NCBI RefSeq assembly: GCF_900100205.1
Contig: NZ_FNEQ01000002.1
Coordinates: 372,001 to 436,000 of the forward strand
Reading direction: 5' to 3'
Length of the DNA: 64,000 nucleotides
Origin: Duganella sp. OV510
GTDB taxonomy: Bacteria; Pseudomonadota; Gammaproteobacteria; Burkholderiales; Burkholderiaceae_D
In this document: positions 40,164 through 48,511 of the stretch, piece by piece
How the letters are laid out: each line of letters starts with the position of its first letter
How positions within the stretch are numbered: position 1 is the first letter of the stretch
Program-made: the position numbers and the translations under genes
The notes under the pieces: model-generated
What the model was told of the DNA's origin: nothing
Database searches by the model: none
What the model saw: only the letters and a program-made list of their open reading frames with translations

Positions 40164-41003
40164 ATGCTGACAGACGCACAAAAACAACAATATCAACGTG
40201 ATGGTTTTATTGTGATCCCCGGTTTCAAGTCCGCCGACGAAATCGCCAGGCTGCGCGCCCGCGCTGCCGAGATTGTCAACGATTTCGACCCGAGCGCCCA
40301 ATCCGGCATCTTCAGCACCATCGAGCAGGAAAAGACCACCGACGATTACTTCCTTGGCTCCGACAACACCGTCCGCTGCTTCTTTGAAGAAGAAGCCTTC
40401 GGCCCGGACGGCAAACTGAAACAGGCCAAGCAACTGTCGATCAACAAGATCGGCCACGCCATGCACGACCTGGAACCAGCCTTCCGCGCCTTCACCGCCG
40501 ACGCCCGCCTCGAAGAACTGGCGCGTGAACTGGGCCTGAGCGATCCACAAGTCTGGCAATCGATGTACATCTTCAAGCAGCCTGGCATCGGCGGCGAAGT
40601 GCGCTGGCACCAGGACGCCACCTATTTCGACACCGATCCAGTCAGCGTCACCACCTTCTGGTTTGCGCTGGAAGACGCGACGCTGGACAACGGCTGCATG
40701 TGGGCAGAACCGGGCGGCCATCGCGGCCCGATGCGCGAGCGCTTCCTGCGCAACGGTGACGACGTGCGCATGGAAAAACTGAGCGAGATGCCATGGCCGG
40801 ACAACAGCACCGCCGTGCCGCTGGAATGCAAGGCCGGCAGCCTGGTATGCTTCCACGGCCTGCTGCCACACTACAGCGCGCCGAACCGCTCTGCGGTATC
40901 GCGCCACGCCTACACGCTGCACGTCACCGACGGTGCGACAAAATACTCGCCACAGAACTGGATACAGCGCGACGACAAGCTGCCGGTGCGAGGCTTCCTG
41001 TAA
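40164..41003 (+). CDS. PhyH-family Fe(II)/2-oxoglutarate dioxygenase
   Basis: A 279-residue non-haem iron oxygenase related to phytanoyl-CoA dioxygenase. The iron motif is HxD in RWHQDATYF with a distal His in FHGLLPHYSAPNRS, and SRHAYTLHV supplies the 2-oxoglutarate Arg. The ATG at 40152 is in frame, but the GGAG at 40154-40157 sits six bases before the ATG at 40164, so that start is preferred. Its stop overlaps the next start (TAATG), implying a two-gene operon with a sugar-isomerase-like gene. The substrate is unknown. Confidence 0.85.
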   Translation: MLTDAQKQQYQRDGFIVIPGFKSADEIARLRARAAEIVNDFDPSAQSGIFSTIEQEKTTDDYFLGSDNTVRCFFEEEAFGPDGKLKQAKQLSINKIGHAMHDLEPAFRAFTADARLEELARELGLSDPQVWQSMYIFKQPGIGGEVRWHQDATYFDTDPVSVTTFWFALEDATLDNGCMWAEPGGHRGPMRERFLRNGDDVRMEKLSEMPWPDNSTAVPLECKAGSLVCFHGLLPHYSAPNRSAVSRHAYTLHVTDGATKYSPQNWIQRDDKLPVRGFL

Positions 41004-41818
41004 TGCGCATTCAGATTTTCGCCGCCCAGTGGGGCAATAACGAGCTGCCGGCGCCGGTGTTCATCGAGCGCGTGAAGGCCGCCGGTTTCGATGGCATCGA
41101 GATGTCGCTGCCGCTGGACGCCGCCGAGCGCGACGCCTGGACGCGGCAGATCGCCGACGCCGGCCTGGGCCTGATCGTCGCCCAATGGGAGACGGTATTC
41201 CATCCGACGTTCGCGCCGCACAAGGCTGCGCTGGCCGAACTGCTGCACAACGCCTGCGCCGCCAAGCCGCTGCACGTGAACTCGCACACCGGCAAGGACT
41301 ACTTCACGCCGGAGCAGAACCGCGAACTGCTGGAACTCGCCGACGACATCGCGCGCCAGCACGGCGTGCCGATTTATCACGAGATCCACCGCAGCCGCTT
41401 CAGCGGCCACCCGATGCTGCTGCTGCCCTACTTGCAGCAGATGCCGCAACTGCAACTGACCGCCGACCTGTCGCACTGGTGCTGCGCCTGCGAATCGCTG
41501 CTGGAAGACCAGCCGGACACGCTGGCCCAAACGCTGCCGCACGTGCGCCACATCCATGCCCGCGTCGGTCACGCGCAAGGCCCGCAGGTGGCCGACTTCC
41601 GCGCGCCGGAATCGCAAGCGGCGCTGGAAGCGCACCTGTCGTGGTGGGATGAAGTGATACGCCTGCGCCGTGCCGCCGGCGCGCAGTTGATGACGCTGAC
41701 GCCGGAATTCGGCCCGGTGCCCTACACGCAAACGCTGCCCTACACGCAGAAGGAAGTGTCGAACGCGTGGGAACTCAACGTCGCCATGTTGCAGCTGCTG
41801 CGCCAGCGCTACGCCTGA
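41003..41818 (+). CDS. sugar phosphate isomerase / epimerase (AP-endonuclease-2 TIM barrel)
   Basis: A 271-residue TIM-barrel protein of the xylose-isomerase-like superfamily. Likely metal and catalytic residues are visible: E in IYHEIHRSR, D/H in LTADLSHW, H/R in HIHARVGHAQGPQ and E in LTPEFGP. It should isomerise or epimerise a sugar or cyclitol. The start overlaps the oxygenase stop as TAATG. The pairing with a PhyH oxygenase suggests a small catabolic module under the divergent LysR regulator. The last 10 bases overlap the convergent kinase gene. Confidence 0.85.
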   Translation: MRIQIFAAQWGNNELPAPVFIERVKAAGFDGIEMSLPLDAAERDAWTRQIADAGLGLIVAQWETVFHPTFAPHKAALAELLHNACAAKPLHVNSHTGKDYFTPEQNRELLELADDIARQHGVPIYHEIHRSRFSGHPMLLLPYLQQMPQLQLTADLSHWCCACESLLEDQPDTLAQTLPHVRHIHARVGHAQGPQVADFRAPESQAALEAHLSWWDEVIRLRRAAGAQLMTLTPEFGPVPYTQTLPYTQKEVSNAWELNVAMLQLLRQRYA

Positions 41819-43719
41819 GCCGTCTGCTCTTCCTGTGCCGGCGACAAGGGCAGCACCAGCAGCACGCTGGTGCCTGTCGCCGGCACCGACTCCACGCGTA
41901 TCGTCCCTTTCAGCACACCGGTCACAATGTTATAAACGATATTCATTCCCAGCCCGGAACCGCCCTGCCCCATCTTGGTGGTGAAGAACGGATCGAATAT
42001 CTTGTGCAGCACCACGTCGGTCATGCCGATGCCGTTATCCTTCATTTGCAGCACCACCAGATCACGTCCCTCGCGCCGCGCGCTGATGGTCAGCACACCG
42101 CTCTCGCGACCATCGAAGCCATGCAGCAGCGCATTGCCTATCAGGTTGCTGAGCACCTGGCTCAAGCTGCCCGGATAGGAATCGAATACCAGGTCGGCCG
42201 GCACATCCACCGTCACCGTGCAGGAAGCACGCCGCAGTTGCGCCGCATACGTGGCCAGCGTATCGTGCAGCACTTCGTCGAGGCGGAAGCGGCGCCGCTG
42301 GCCACTGGCCTGGTCCACTGCCACCTGCTTGAACGAGGTAATCAGGTCGGCCGCGCGCGTCAGCGAACTGGCCATGATGTCGCATGCCTTGCGGCCATCG
42401 GTCAGCAGCGCTTCCAGCGCCGAGCGTTTCAGGCCGCCGTCGTCCTTCAGGCGGCGCTCGAAGTCGCGCACCATGTCACCCAGCGCGGTTGCCGTCAACA
42501 GGCTGTTGCCGATCGGTGTGTTTAATTCATGCGCGACGCCGGCCACCAGCGCGCCCAGCGACGCCATCTTCTCCGACGTTTGCAGATTGGTCTGTGCCTG
42601 TTTCAGCGTCGCCACCACGCGCGACAAATCGTTGCGCGCCTGCTCCGCCTGACTCTTCTGCCGCTCCAGCTCTTTCAGGCTGCTTTCCAGTCCATGGCGC
42701 GCATCCGACTCACGGCGGTTGGTCACCAGCAGCGCGGCGATCAGCGCGCTGATGATGACACCGGCGATACCGATCAACACCACCGGCAGTTGCGAGCGGC
42801 CATAGCGTGCACCGGAGCGCCCTTCGAACTTGATGATCCAGTTGCGCTGTCCCACCGGCAGCACGGTTTGCCCGCTCAGCCCCGGCACGGCGTCGGCGCG
42901 TTGCTGGTGCGTCTCCACCTTGCCATCGCTGTCGAACAGCAGCGTGTCGGTGCCCGGCGGCGGCGCCTTGCCACCCTGGAAGCCGCCGTCCTCGATACGC
43001 ACGTGCAGATGTTCCAGCAGCGCCGGATCGATCACTTCGCGCATCAGCGCATTGACGCGGAAGACGATGGCCACGAAACCCACCAGCGCCTCGCGCCGCT
43101 GCGCCGTGGTCTCCAGCGGCTCGCCATTGCGGTACACCGGCGCGCGCGCCACAAATCCTGGTTCGCCACTGGCGTCCTGCGCCAGCGTGATGCGCTCGGT
43201 GGCGACGATTTCGCCGCTGTCGCGCCCCAGTTCCAGCGCCTTCAGGTGCGGCGGCAGCGCCGCCAGGTTCAGGCCGAAGGCATTCTCGTTACCCTTCATC
43301 GGTTCGGTGTATTCGATGATGTAATGCAGCGGACGGCGACTGGCCGGATGCACATGAAACTCCGGATAGCCTTCACGCCTGACGCCTTCCACAAACGCCG
43401 GCAATCCGTCTTCCGGCACCATGCGCACAAACTGCAAGGCCTGGTAGCCCGGATAGCGTTTTTCGATCTTCAGCGCATTGACGAAACGGTGGAATTGCTG
43501 CCGGCTGATATGGTCGTTGATGGCATACATACCCTTCATGCCATGCAGTGAATCGGCGTAGATCTGCAAGCGGGTTTGCGTGTCGCGTGCCACCTTCTCG
43601 GTGTCGCGCTGGAAGCCGGCGCGGATTTGCAGCTTCTGCTGCTCTTCCATCACAAAATAGCAGGTCCAGGCCGTCAGGCATATCCCGACAAAGAAAGCCA
43701 GGTAGCCGCGCCCGCGCAT
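41809..43719 (-). CDS. CHASE-domain sensor histidine kinase
   Basis: A 636-residue inner-membrane kinase. TM1 is residues 7-25, then a periplasmic CHASE domain (about 35-290; DSLHGMKGMYAINDHISRQQFHRFV is the CHASE signature), TM2 about 310-332, a coiled coil, HisKA with VAGVAHELNTPIGNSLL (phospho-His) and HATPase_c with DNGIGM, FDPFFTTK and GSGLGMNIV. There is no receiver domain. It lies two bases after the HD-GYP response regulator, so the two form one signalling unit that probably controls c-di-GMP breakdown. Ligand unknown. Confidence 0.9.
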   Translation of the reverse strand: MRGRGYLAFFVGICLTAWTCYFVMEEQQKLQIRAGFQRDTEKVARDTQTRLQIYADSLHGMKGMYAINDHISRQQFHRFVNALKIEKRYPGYQALQFVRMVPEDGLPAFVEGVRREGYPEFHVHPASRRPLHYIIEYTEPMKGNENAFGLNLAALPPHLKALELGRDSGEIVATERITLAQDASGEPGFVARAPVYRNGEPLETTAQRREALVGFVAIVFRVNALMREVIDPALLEHLHVRIEDGGFQGGKAPPPGTDTLLFDSDGKVETHQQRADAVPGLSGQTVLPVGQRNWIIKFEGRSGARYGRSQLPVVLIGIAGVIISALIAALLVTNRRESDARHGLESSLKELERQKSQAEQARNDLSRVVATLKQAQTNLQTSEKMASLGALVAGVAHELNTPIGNSLLTATALGDMVRDFERRLKDDGGLKRSALEALLTDGRKACDIMASSLTRAADLITSFKQVAVDQASGQRRRFRLDEVLHDTLATYAAQLRRASCTVTVDVPADLVFDSYPGSLSQVLSNLIGNALLHGFDGRESGVLTISARREGRDLVVLQMKDNGIGMTDVVLHKIFDPFFTTKMGQGGSGLGMNIVYNIVTGVLKGTIRVESVPATGTSVLLVLPLSPAQEEQTAQA

Positions 43720-43721
43720 GA

Positions 43722-44807
43722 TTAGCCGGCAGCGTCGCTGTAACGGTTGGCGATGGCCATGAACTCCTCCTCCACCGTCAGCATCGCATCGACCACGTCG
43801 GGATCGAAGTGCTCCCCGCTGCCCTGCCGTATCATCTCCATTGCGGTTTCGTGGGTAAACGCTGGCTTGTAGACGCGCCTGGAAATCAGCGCGTCGTACA
43901 CATCGGCCACTGCCATCAGCCGTGCCGACATCGGAATCGCGTCGCCGGCCAGTCCTTGCGGATAGCCGGAGCCGTCGAACTTCTCCTGGTGCGAGTAGGC
44001 GATTTCGCGCGCGTAGCGCAGGAAGGCATTGGTGTAGCCCAGCGCGTTCTCGACGTTGGCGATGGCGTCGCGGCCATACACCGTGTGCATCTTCATGACG
44101 TCGAATTCGGCGTCGGTCAGGCGGTCGGGCTTCAACAGGATCGCATCCGGTATCGACACCTTGCCGATATCGTGCAGCGGCGCCGCCTTGAACAGCGCCT
44201 TGATATTCGCCTCGCTCAGTTCTTCCTCGAAGCGCTTGTGCGATTGCAGCTGGCGCGCCAGCGCGGACACATAATGCTGCACGCGGCGCAGGTGGTTGGC
44301 GGTTTCGTATTCGCGCGTCTCGGCCAGCGAGGCCAGCGCCCAGATCATCGCGTCGAGCATCTGGCTCAATTCCAGCGTGACCTCTTCCACCACATGTTCC
44401 AGCAAGTTGCGCTGCTGCTTCAGCAGCTCGCGCGAGTGGCGCAGTTGCAGGTGGGTGTCGACGCGCGCGCGCAATACCTCGGCAAGCACCGGCTTGGCCA
44501 CAACGTCGGCGGCGCCATGTTCAAAGGCACGCTGCTCGTCCAGCGTGCGTTGTAAAAAGATGACGGGAATTTCAGCCGTGTCGGGGCTGGACTTGAGTTG
44601 CTGGCAAACGCTATAGCCATCGACGATCGGCAAATCCGCATCCAGCACCACCAGGTGCGGGCGCGGCACATGCTGCATGATGTCCAGCGCGGCGCGGCCA
44701 CTGTTGGCCAGCCGGACTTCGTACTGCTCCTCCAGCATGCTGTTCATCTGGATCAGGTTGTCCGAAGCATCATCGACGATCAGTACGATGGCTTTTTTGA
44801 CATTCAT
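43722..44807 (-). CDS. HD-GYP response regulator (c-di-GMP phosphodiesterase)
   Basis: A 361-residue protein: a receiver domain (about 1-120) with VLIVDDASDN, the phosphoacceptor in VVLDADLPIVDGYS and the VVAKPVL lysine, then an HD-GYP domain (about 160-340) with PLHDIGKVSIPD, MHTVYGRD, SHQEKFDGSGYPQGLAGDAIP and RLMAVADVYDAL. All metal ligands of active HD-GYP enzymes appear present. The start at 44807 (MNVKKAIVL) has GGGAG nine bases upstream; a longer frame to 44843 lacks one. It precedes the CHASE kinase in one operon and is divergent from ohrR. Confidence 0.93.
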   Translation of the reverse strand: MNVKKAIVLIVDDASDNLIQMNSMLEEQYEVRLANSGRAALDIMQHVPRPHLVVLDADLPIVDGYSVCQQLKSSPDTAEIPVIFLQRTLDEQRAFEHGAADVVAKPVLAEVLRARVDTHLQLRHSRELLKQQRNLLEHVVEEVTLELSQMLDAMIWALASLAETREYETANHLRRVQHYVSALARQLQSHKRFEEELSEANIKALFKAAPLHDIGKVSIPDAILLKPDRLTDAEFDVMKMHTVYGRDAIANVENALGYTNAFLRYAREIAYSHQEKFDGSGYPQGLAGDAIPMSARLMAVADVYDALISRRVYKPAFTHETAMEMIRQGSGEHFDPDVVDAMLTVEEEFMAIANRYSDAAG

Positions 44808-44883
44808 GCGCCGCTGCTCCCTGTAGGTTCTTACCATCATCATAACCGAGCGGATTTGCCTGCCAAAACTATTTTCGCCGCCC

Positions 44884-44922
44884 TAGCTTGCAATTATATA
44901 GCACGCTACCTATACTAGGTAC
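44884..44922 (+). promoter_or_regulatory. ohrR promoter with overlapping operator
   Basis: TTGCAA (44888-44893), a 17-base spacer and TATACT (44911-44916) make a good sigma-70 promoter. TAGCTTGC (44884-44891) and GCACGCTA (44901-44908) form an inverted repeat (7 of 8 pairs, 9-base spacer) over the -35 and spacer, suitable for OhrR autorepression. The predicted transcription start coincides with the ATG at 44923, implying a leaderless mRNA. Confidence 0.55.
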
Positions 44923-45378
44923 ATGGAAACGCAAACTCAACCCAACGCTGGCGTCCCGCAACTGGACGCCCAACTCTGCTTCGCCCTGTATTCGACTTCA
45001 CTGGCGATGAGCAAGCTCTACCGCAAACTATTGCGCGGCCTGGGGCTGACCTACTCCCAATACCTCGTCATGATGGTGCTGTGGGAGAAGAACGAACTGA
45101 CCGTCTCGGAAGTGGGCGAACGCCTGTTCCTCGACTCCGCCACGCTGACGCCGCTGCTGAAGCGCATGGAAGCGGCCGAGCTGCTGACCCGCACCCGCGC
45201 CGCCGCCGACGAACGCCAGGTCATCATCAAGCTGACGCCGCACGGCGACGCGCTGCGCCACGAAGCGGCCAAGCTGCCACCTTCAATCCTGCAAGCGACG
45301 CAATGCACGCTGGACCAGGTGGTCGGCATGAAGCAGCAGCTGGACGAACTGCGCGCCAGCCTGATGGCCTCCGCATGA
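44923..45378 (+). CDS. ohrR: OhrR-type MarR-family peroxide-sensing repressor
   Basis: A 151-residue MarR-family regulator. The N-terminal pattern [38 protein letters not shown] with Cys19 is that of OhrR, whose single reactive cysteine senses organic hydroperoxides. The winged helix ([40 protein letters not shown]) follows. The usual partner gene ohr is not adjacent; instead a 2OG-Fe oxygenase gene overlaps its stop (ATGA). Its promoter appears autoregulated. Confidence 0.88.
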   Translation: METQTQPNAGVPQLDAQLCFALYSTSLAMSKLYRKLLRGLGLTYSQYLVMMVLWEKNELTVSEVGERLFLDSATLTPLLKRMEAAELLTRTRAAADERQVIIKLTPHGDALRHEAAKLPPSILQATQCTLDQVVGMKQQLDELRASLMASA

Positions 45379-46115
45379 CGACGCCGATCTACACGCCGCT
45401 GGCCGACGCCGCCAGCGCGCTGCGGGAACAGGGCTACGCGCTGCTGCAACCACAGGACGTGGCGGCGCTGGCCGGACTGCCACTGGACACGCTCGATGCG
45501 CTGATTCCAGGCTGGGACCAGCTGGAGCTGGACAACTATCTGAAGGACGGCGGCCGCTATCGCCGTCGCCGCCATTCCTGCTTCGTGCAGCAGGGCCGCG
45601 AGCTGGCGCAGACGCCGCACCGCGCGCACTGGCAGCCGCTTGAATACAACGCGCTGCACGGCGGCATGAACCGGCTGTTCGAGCCGGTGCAGCCAGCCAC
45701 CGTGGCGCAGCCGGCCTGGCCGGCGCTGATCACCGCCGTCGGCCAGCTGTGCAGCGCGGCGCGTCAAAACAACGCGCCATGGTATGTTGAGGCGCACCAG
45801 TTCCGCATCGACACCACCGACGGCATCGGCCGGCCGACGCCGGAAGGCGCGCACCGCGACGGCGTTGATTTCGTCGCCGTGATCCTGATCGCGCGCGACG
45901 GCATCAAGGGCGGCGAAACACGCGTGTTCGAAGCCGATGGACCGAACGGCAAGCGCTTCACCATGACCGCGCCATGGACCATGTTGTTGCTCGACGACGC
46001 GACTGTCATACATGAATCCACGCCGATTCAGCCACTGGCGCGGCATGGCCACCGCGACACGCTGGTGCTGACCTGGCGCGCGGGCGGATTCCAGGGTCAG
46101 GAAACTTCCCCTTGA
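45375..46115 (+). CDS. 2OG-Fe(II) oxygenase family protein (PF10014-like)
   Basis: A 246-residue cytoplasmic protein. Seen: [16 protein letters not shown] (HxD iron motif), [28 protein letters not shown] (distal His) and RDTLVLTWR (2-oxoglutarate-binding Arg), the layout of the PF10014 2OG-Fe dioxygenases, some of which hydroxylate amino acids. The start overlaps the ohrR stop as ATGA, so it is in the OhrR operon and probably induced by peroxides. The link between an OhrR regulator and this oxygenase type is unusual. Confidence 0.78.
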   Translation: MTTPIYTPLADAASALREQGYALLQPQDVAALAGLPLDTLDALIPGWDQLELDNYLKDGGRYRRRRHSCFVQQGRELAQTPHRAHWQPLEYNALHGGMNRLFEPVQPATVAQPAWPALITAVGQLCSAARQNNAPWYVEAHQFRIDTTDGIGRPTPEGAHRDGVDFVAVILIARDGIKGGETRVFEADGPNGKRFTMTAPWTMLLLDDATVIHESTPIQPLARHGHRDTLVLTWRAGGFQGQETSP

Positions 46116-46168
46116 GGGGGTAATCCGATATAGTTTGTGCTGCTAACTATGCACCAGGAGGGTGGTCT

Positions 46169-47524
46169 GTGGACACCAGCTACGAAATACAGCCCGATGA
46201 AATAGAAATCCTGATCGTCGAAGACAGCCCCACCCAGGCCGAACGTCTGCGCCGGCTGATCCAGTCGATGCGCTACAACGCCCGCGTGGCGCCGAACGGC
46301 CGCCTGGCGCTGGAAGCGATCCGCGAGCGCAAGCCGCACCTGGTGCTGTCCGACATCGTCATGCCGGAGATGGACGGCTACACGCTGTGCCGCGCCATCA
46401 AGGCCGACCCGGAACTGCGCGACATCCCGGTAATCCTGGTGACGTCGCTGATGGATCCGAAGGACATCATCCGCGGCATCGAATGCGGCGCCGATAACTT
46501 CATCCGCAAGCCGTACGCGGAAGACTATCTGCTGAACCGCATCGGCCACATGCTGATGAACCAGAAGCTGCGCAAGAACCAGAACATGGAGATCGGCATC
46601 GCTCTCTACCTGGGCGAGCAGAAGCACTTCATCAACGCCGACCGCCAGCAGATCCTTGACTTGCTGATCTCCACCTACGAACAGGCGGTGCAGGTCAACA
46701 GCGAACTGCAGGCGCGCGAGCGCCAGGTGATCGAGCTGAATATGCGGCTGGCGCACCACGCCGGCGAGCTGGAAACCATCAACCGTGAAATCGCGCTGAA
46801 GAACCTGGAGCTGGCGGAAGCCAGCCGCATGAAGTCGGCCTTCATCGCCAATATGTCGCACGAGCTGCGCACGCCGCTGAACGCCATCATCGGCTTCACC
46901 GGCGCGCTGCTGATGAAACTTCCCGGACCGCTGACGCCGGAACAGGACAAGCAGCTGAACACCATCCGCACCAGCGCGCGCCACCTGCTCTCGCTGATCA
47001 ACGACATCCTCGACGTCGCCAAGATCGAAGCCGGCAAGGTCACGCTGGAGCTGGAATCGGTGCAGTGCCAGGATCTGGTCAAGGATGTGGTGGATACGCT
47101 GCGCCCTCTCGCAGTGCAAAAGAATCTGACGCTGGAGATGGAACTGGCCAATCCGGCCATCGTGCTGGAAACCGACCGCCGTGCGCTGACGCAGATTCTG
47201 CTCAACCTCGGCAACAACGCCATCAAATTTACCGAAACCGGCACCGTGCGCGTGACGCTGGCGGAAAAGCCGGGCGAGAACGGCGGCAAGAACGTCATCG
47301 AATTCTCGGTGGCCGACAGCGGTGCCGGCATTCGCGAGGAAGACCAGGCCAAGCTGTTCCAGGCCTTCTCGCAACTGGACTCGACGTCGACCCGCCACGC
47401 TGAAGGCGCCGGCCTCGGCCTGTACCTGTGCCAGAACCTGGCCAACCTGATCGGCGGCACGCTGTTCTTCAAGAGCGACTTCGGCCACGGCAGTACCTTC
47501 ACGCTGGCGCTGACGGCGAAATGA
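46169..47524 (+). CDS. receiver - histidine kinase hybrid
   Basis: A 451-residue soluble signalling protein: an N-terminal receiver (residues 10-130) with ILIVEDSPTQ, VLSDIVMPEMDGY and FIRKPY, a coiled coil (about 160-220), then HisKA with NMSHELRTPLNAIIGF and HATPase with NNAIKFTE, DSGAGI, FQAFSQLDS and GAGLGLYL. There is no membrane segment, so the input must come from phosphotransfer or a partner. The GTG start at 46169 has AGGAGG about seven bases upstream. It is probably monocistronic. Confidence 0.92.
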   Translation: MDTSYEIQPDEIEILIVEDSPTQAERLRRLIQSMRYNARVAPNGRLALEAIRERKPHLVLSDIVMPEMDGYTLCRAIKADPELRDIPVILVTSLMDPKDIIRGIECGADNFIRKPYAEDYLLNRIGHMLMNQKLRKNQNMEIGIALYLGEQKHFINADRQQILDLLISTYEQAVQVNSELQARERQVIELNMRLAHHAGELETINREIALKNLELAEASRMKSAFIANMSHELRTPLNAIIGFTGALLMKLPGPLTPEQDKQLNTIRTSARHLLSLINDILDVAKIEAGKVTLELESVQCQDLVKDVVDTLRPLAVQKNLTLEMELANPAIVLETDRRALTQILLNLGNNAIKFTETGTVRVTLAEKPGENGGKNVIEFSVADSGAGIREEDQAKLFQAFSQLDSTSTRHAEGAGLGLYLCQNLANLIGGTLFFKSDFGHGSTFTLALTAK

Positions 47525-47549
47525 CGCTTTTATCATTTCCAAAGATGAC

Positions 47550-47679
47550 TATAATAACAACGTAATTCTACGGTATTGCAGTGCAACATAAAGAGAGGTA
47601 TAGTTGGAACTGTCTCCTCCAACCGTTCGCTGAACATTGGAATTCAACCCGCCACCTTCGAGGTCGCGGGTTTTTTTTT
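47550..47679 (+). ncRNA. candidate small RNA with CU-rich loop
   Basis: The gap 47525-47812 is not empty. A perfect TATAAT at 47550-47555 (poor -35) is followed by about 118 transcribed bases without a plausible ORF. These include GTTGGA/TCCAAC (47603-47608 and 47618-47623), a hairpin whose loop ACTGTCTCC runs into TCCTCC and so mimics an anti-Shine-Dalgarno, and the small palindromes TTGCAGTGCAA and GTTCGCTGAAC. It ends in a strong terminator. Not matched to a known family by eye. Confidence 0.42.
47646..47679 (+). terminator. strong rho-independent terminator
   Basis: AACCCGCCACCT pairs with AGGTCGCGGGTT (11 of 12 pairs, TCG loop) and runs into nine T (47671-47679). It ends the kinase transcript and/or the candidate small RNA. 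Confidence 0.88.
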
Positions 47680-47756
47680 GCCTGAAATTTTCAACCGCGC
47701 TGCAATATTTTCAAACGGCTAACGTCTACACCGCTGAACCACAACCCAGCAATAAG

Positions 47757-47790
47757 TTAAACAAACGATTTAGTTATATCATTTGTTTAA
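47757..47790. promoter_or_regulatory. operator for the TetR regulator
   Basis: TTAAACAAACGAT and ATCATTTGTTTAA form an inverted repeat (12 of 13 pairs) with an eight-base spacer, 22 bases before the tetR start. Size and position suit autorepression of the whole RND operon. Confidence 0.62.
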
Positions 47791-47812
47791 ATTATGTGAT
47801 GTAATCGCCGCC

Positions 47813-48511
47813 ATGAACGCTAAACCTACCCAACACGATGCCAGCCAGCCAGCCGACGACGGCCGCAAGTCCCGTTCGGACGGCGAGCAGTCACGCGAGC
47901 GGCTGCTGCATGCGGCCATGCGCCTGTTCGGCGAACAGGGCTTCTCCAAGACCTCGACGCGTGAGATCGCCCAGGCAGCCGGCGCCAACGTGGCCGCCAT
48001 CAGCTACTACTTCGGCGACAAGGCCGGCTTGTACCAGGCCTGCTTCAGCGCCATCTGCACGCCGGTGGAAAACAACATCGCCATGTTCGACCAGCCGCAC
48101 TTCACGCTGCGCGAATCGCTACGCGGTTTCTACCAGCAGATGACGGCGCCGTTGATGGCCGGCGCGGACGCCGAAGTGCTGCTCAAGCTGTTCTACCGCG
48201 AGATGCTGGAGCCGACCGGCTTCTGGCAGCAGGAAATCCAGACCAACATCAAGCCGGAACACATGGCGCTGGCGGGTGTGCTGTGCCGCCACCTCGGCTT
48301 GCAGGAGCCGGACGAACGCGTACACCTGCTGGCGTATGCGGTGGCCGCGATGTGCGTGCAGATGCTGATCGGGCGCGACGTGGTCAATGCGATCACGCCC
48401 AACCTGATGTCCAGCCCGGAGGCGATTGCGGCATGGGTTGAGCAGTTGAGCGGCTTTGCGGAGACGCTGGTCGTGGCAGAAAAAATCAAACTTCAACAAG
48501 GGAAAGCATGA
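47813..48511 (+). CDS. TetR-family repressor (CecR-like) of the RND pump
   Basis: A 232-residue TetR regulator. The helix-turn-helix (RERLLHAAMRLFGEQGFSKTSTREIAQAAGANVAAISYYFGDKAGLY) lies at about 27-75, after a polar N-terminal arm; the C-domain (LRGFYQQMTAPLM..EVLLKLFYREMLEPTGFW) has the DUF1956/CecR character. An in-frame ATG ten codons upstream lies inside the operator region, so 47813 is chosen, although no good ribosome site is seen. Its stop overlaps the outer-membrane factor start (ATGA), tying it to the efflux operon. Confidence 0.9.
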   Translation: MNAKPTQHDASQPADDGRKSRSDGEQSRERLLHAAMRLFGEQGFSKTSTREIAQAAGANVAAISYYFGDKAGLYQACFSAICTPVENNIAMFDQPHFTLRESLRGFYQQMTAPLMAGADAEVLLKLFYREMLEPTGFWQQEIQTNIKPEHMALAGVLCRHLGLQEPDERVHLLAYAVAAMCVQMLIGRDVVNAITPNLMSSPEAIAAWVEQLSGFAETLVVAEKIKLQQGKA

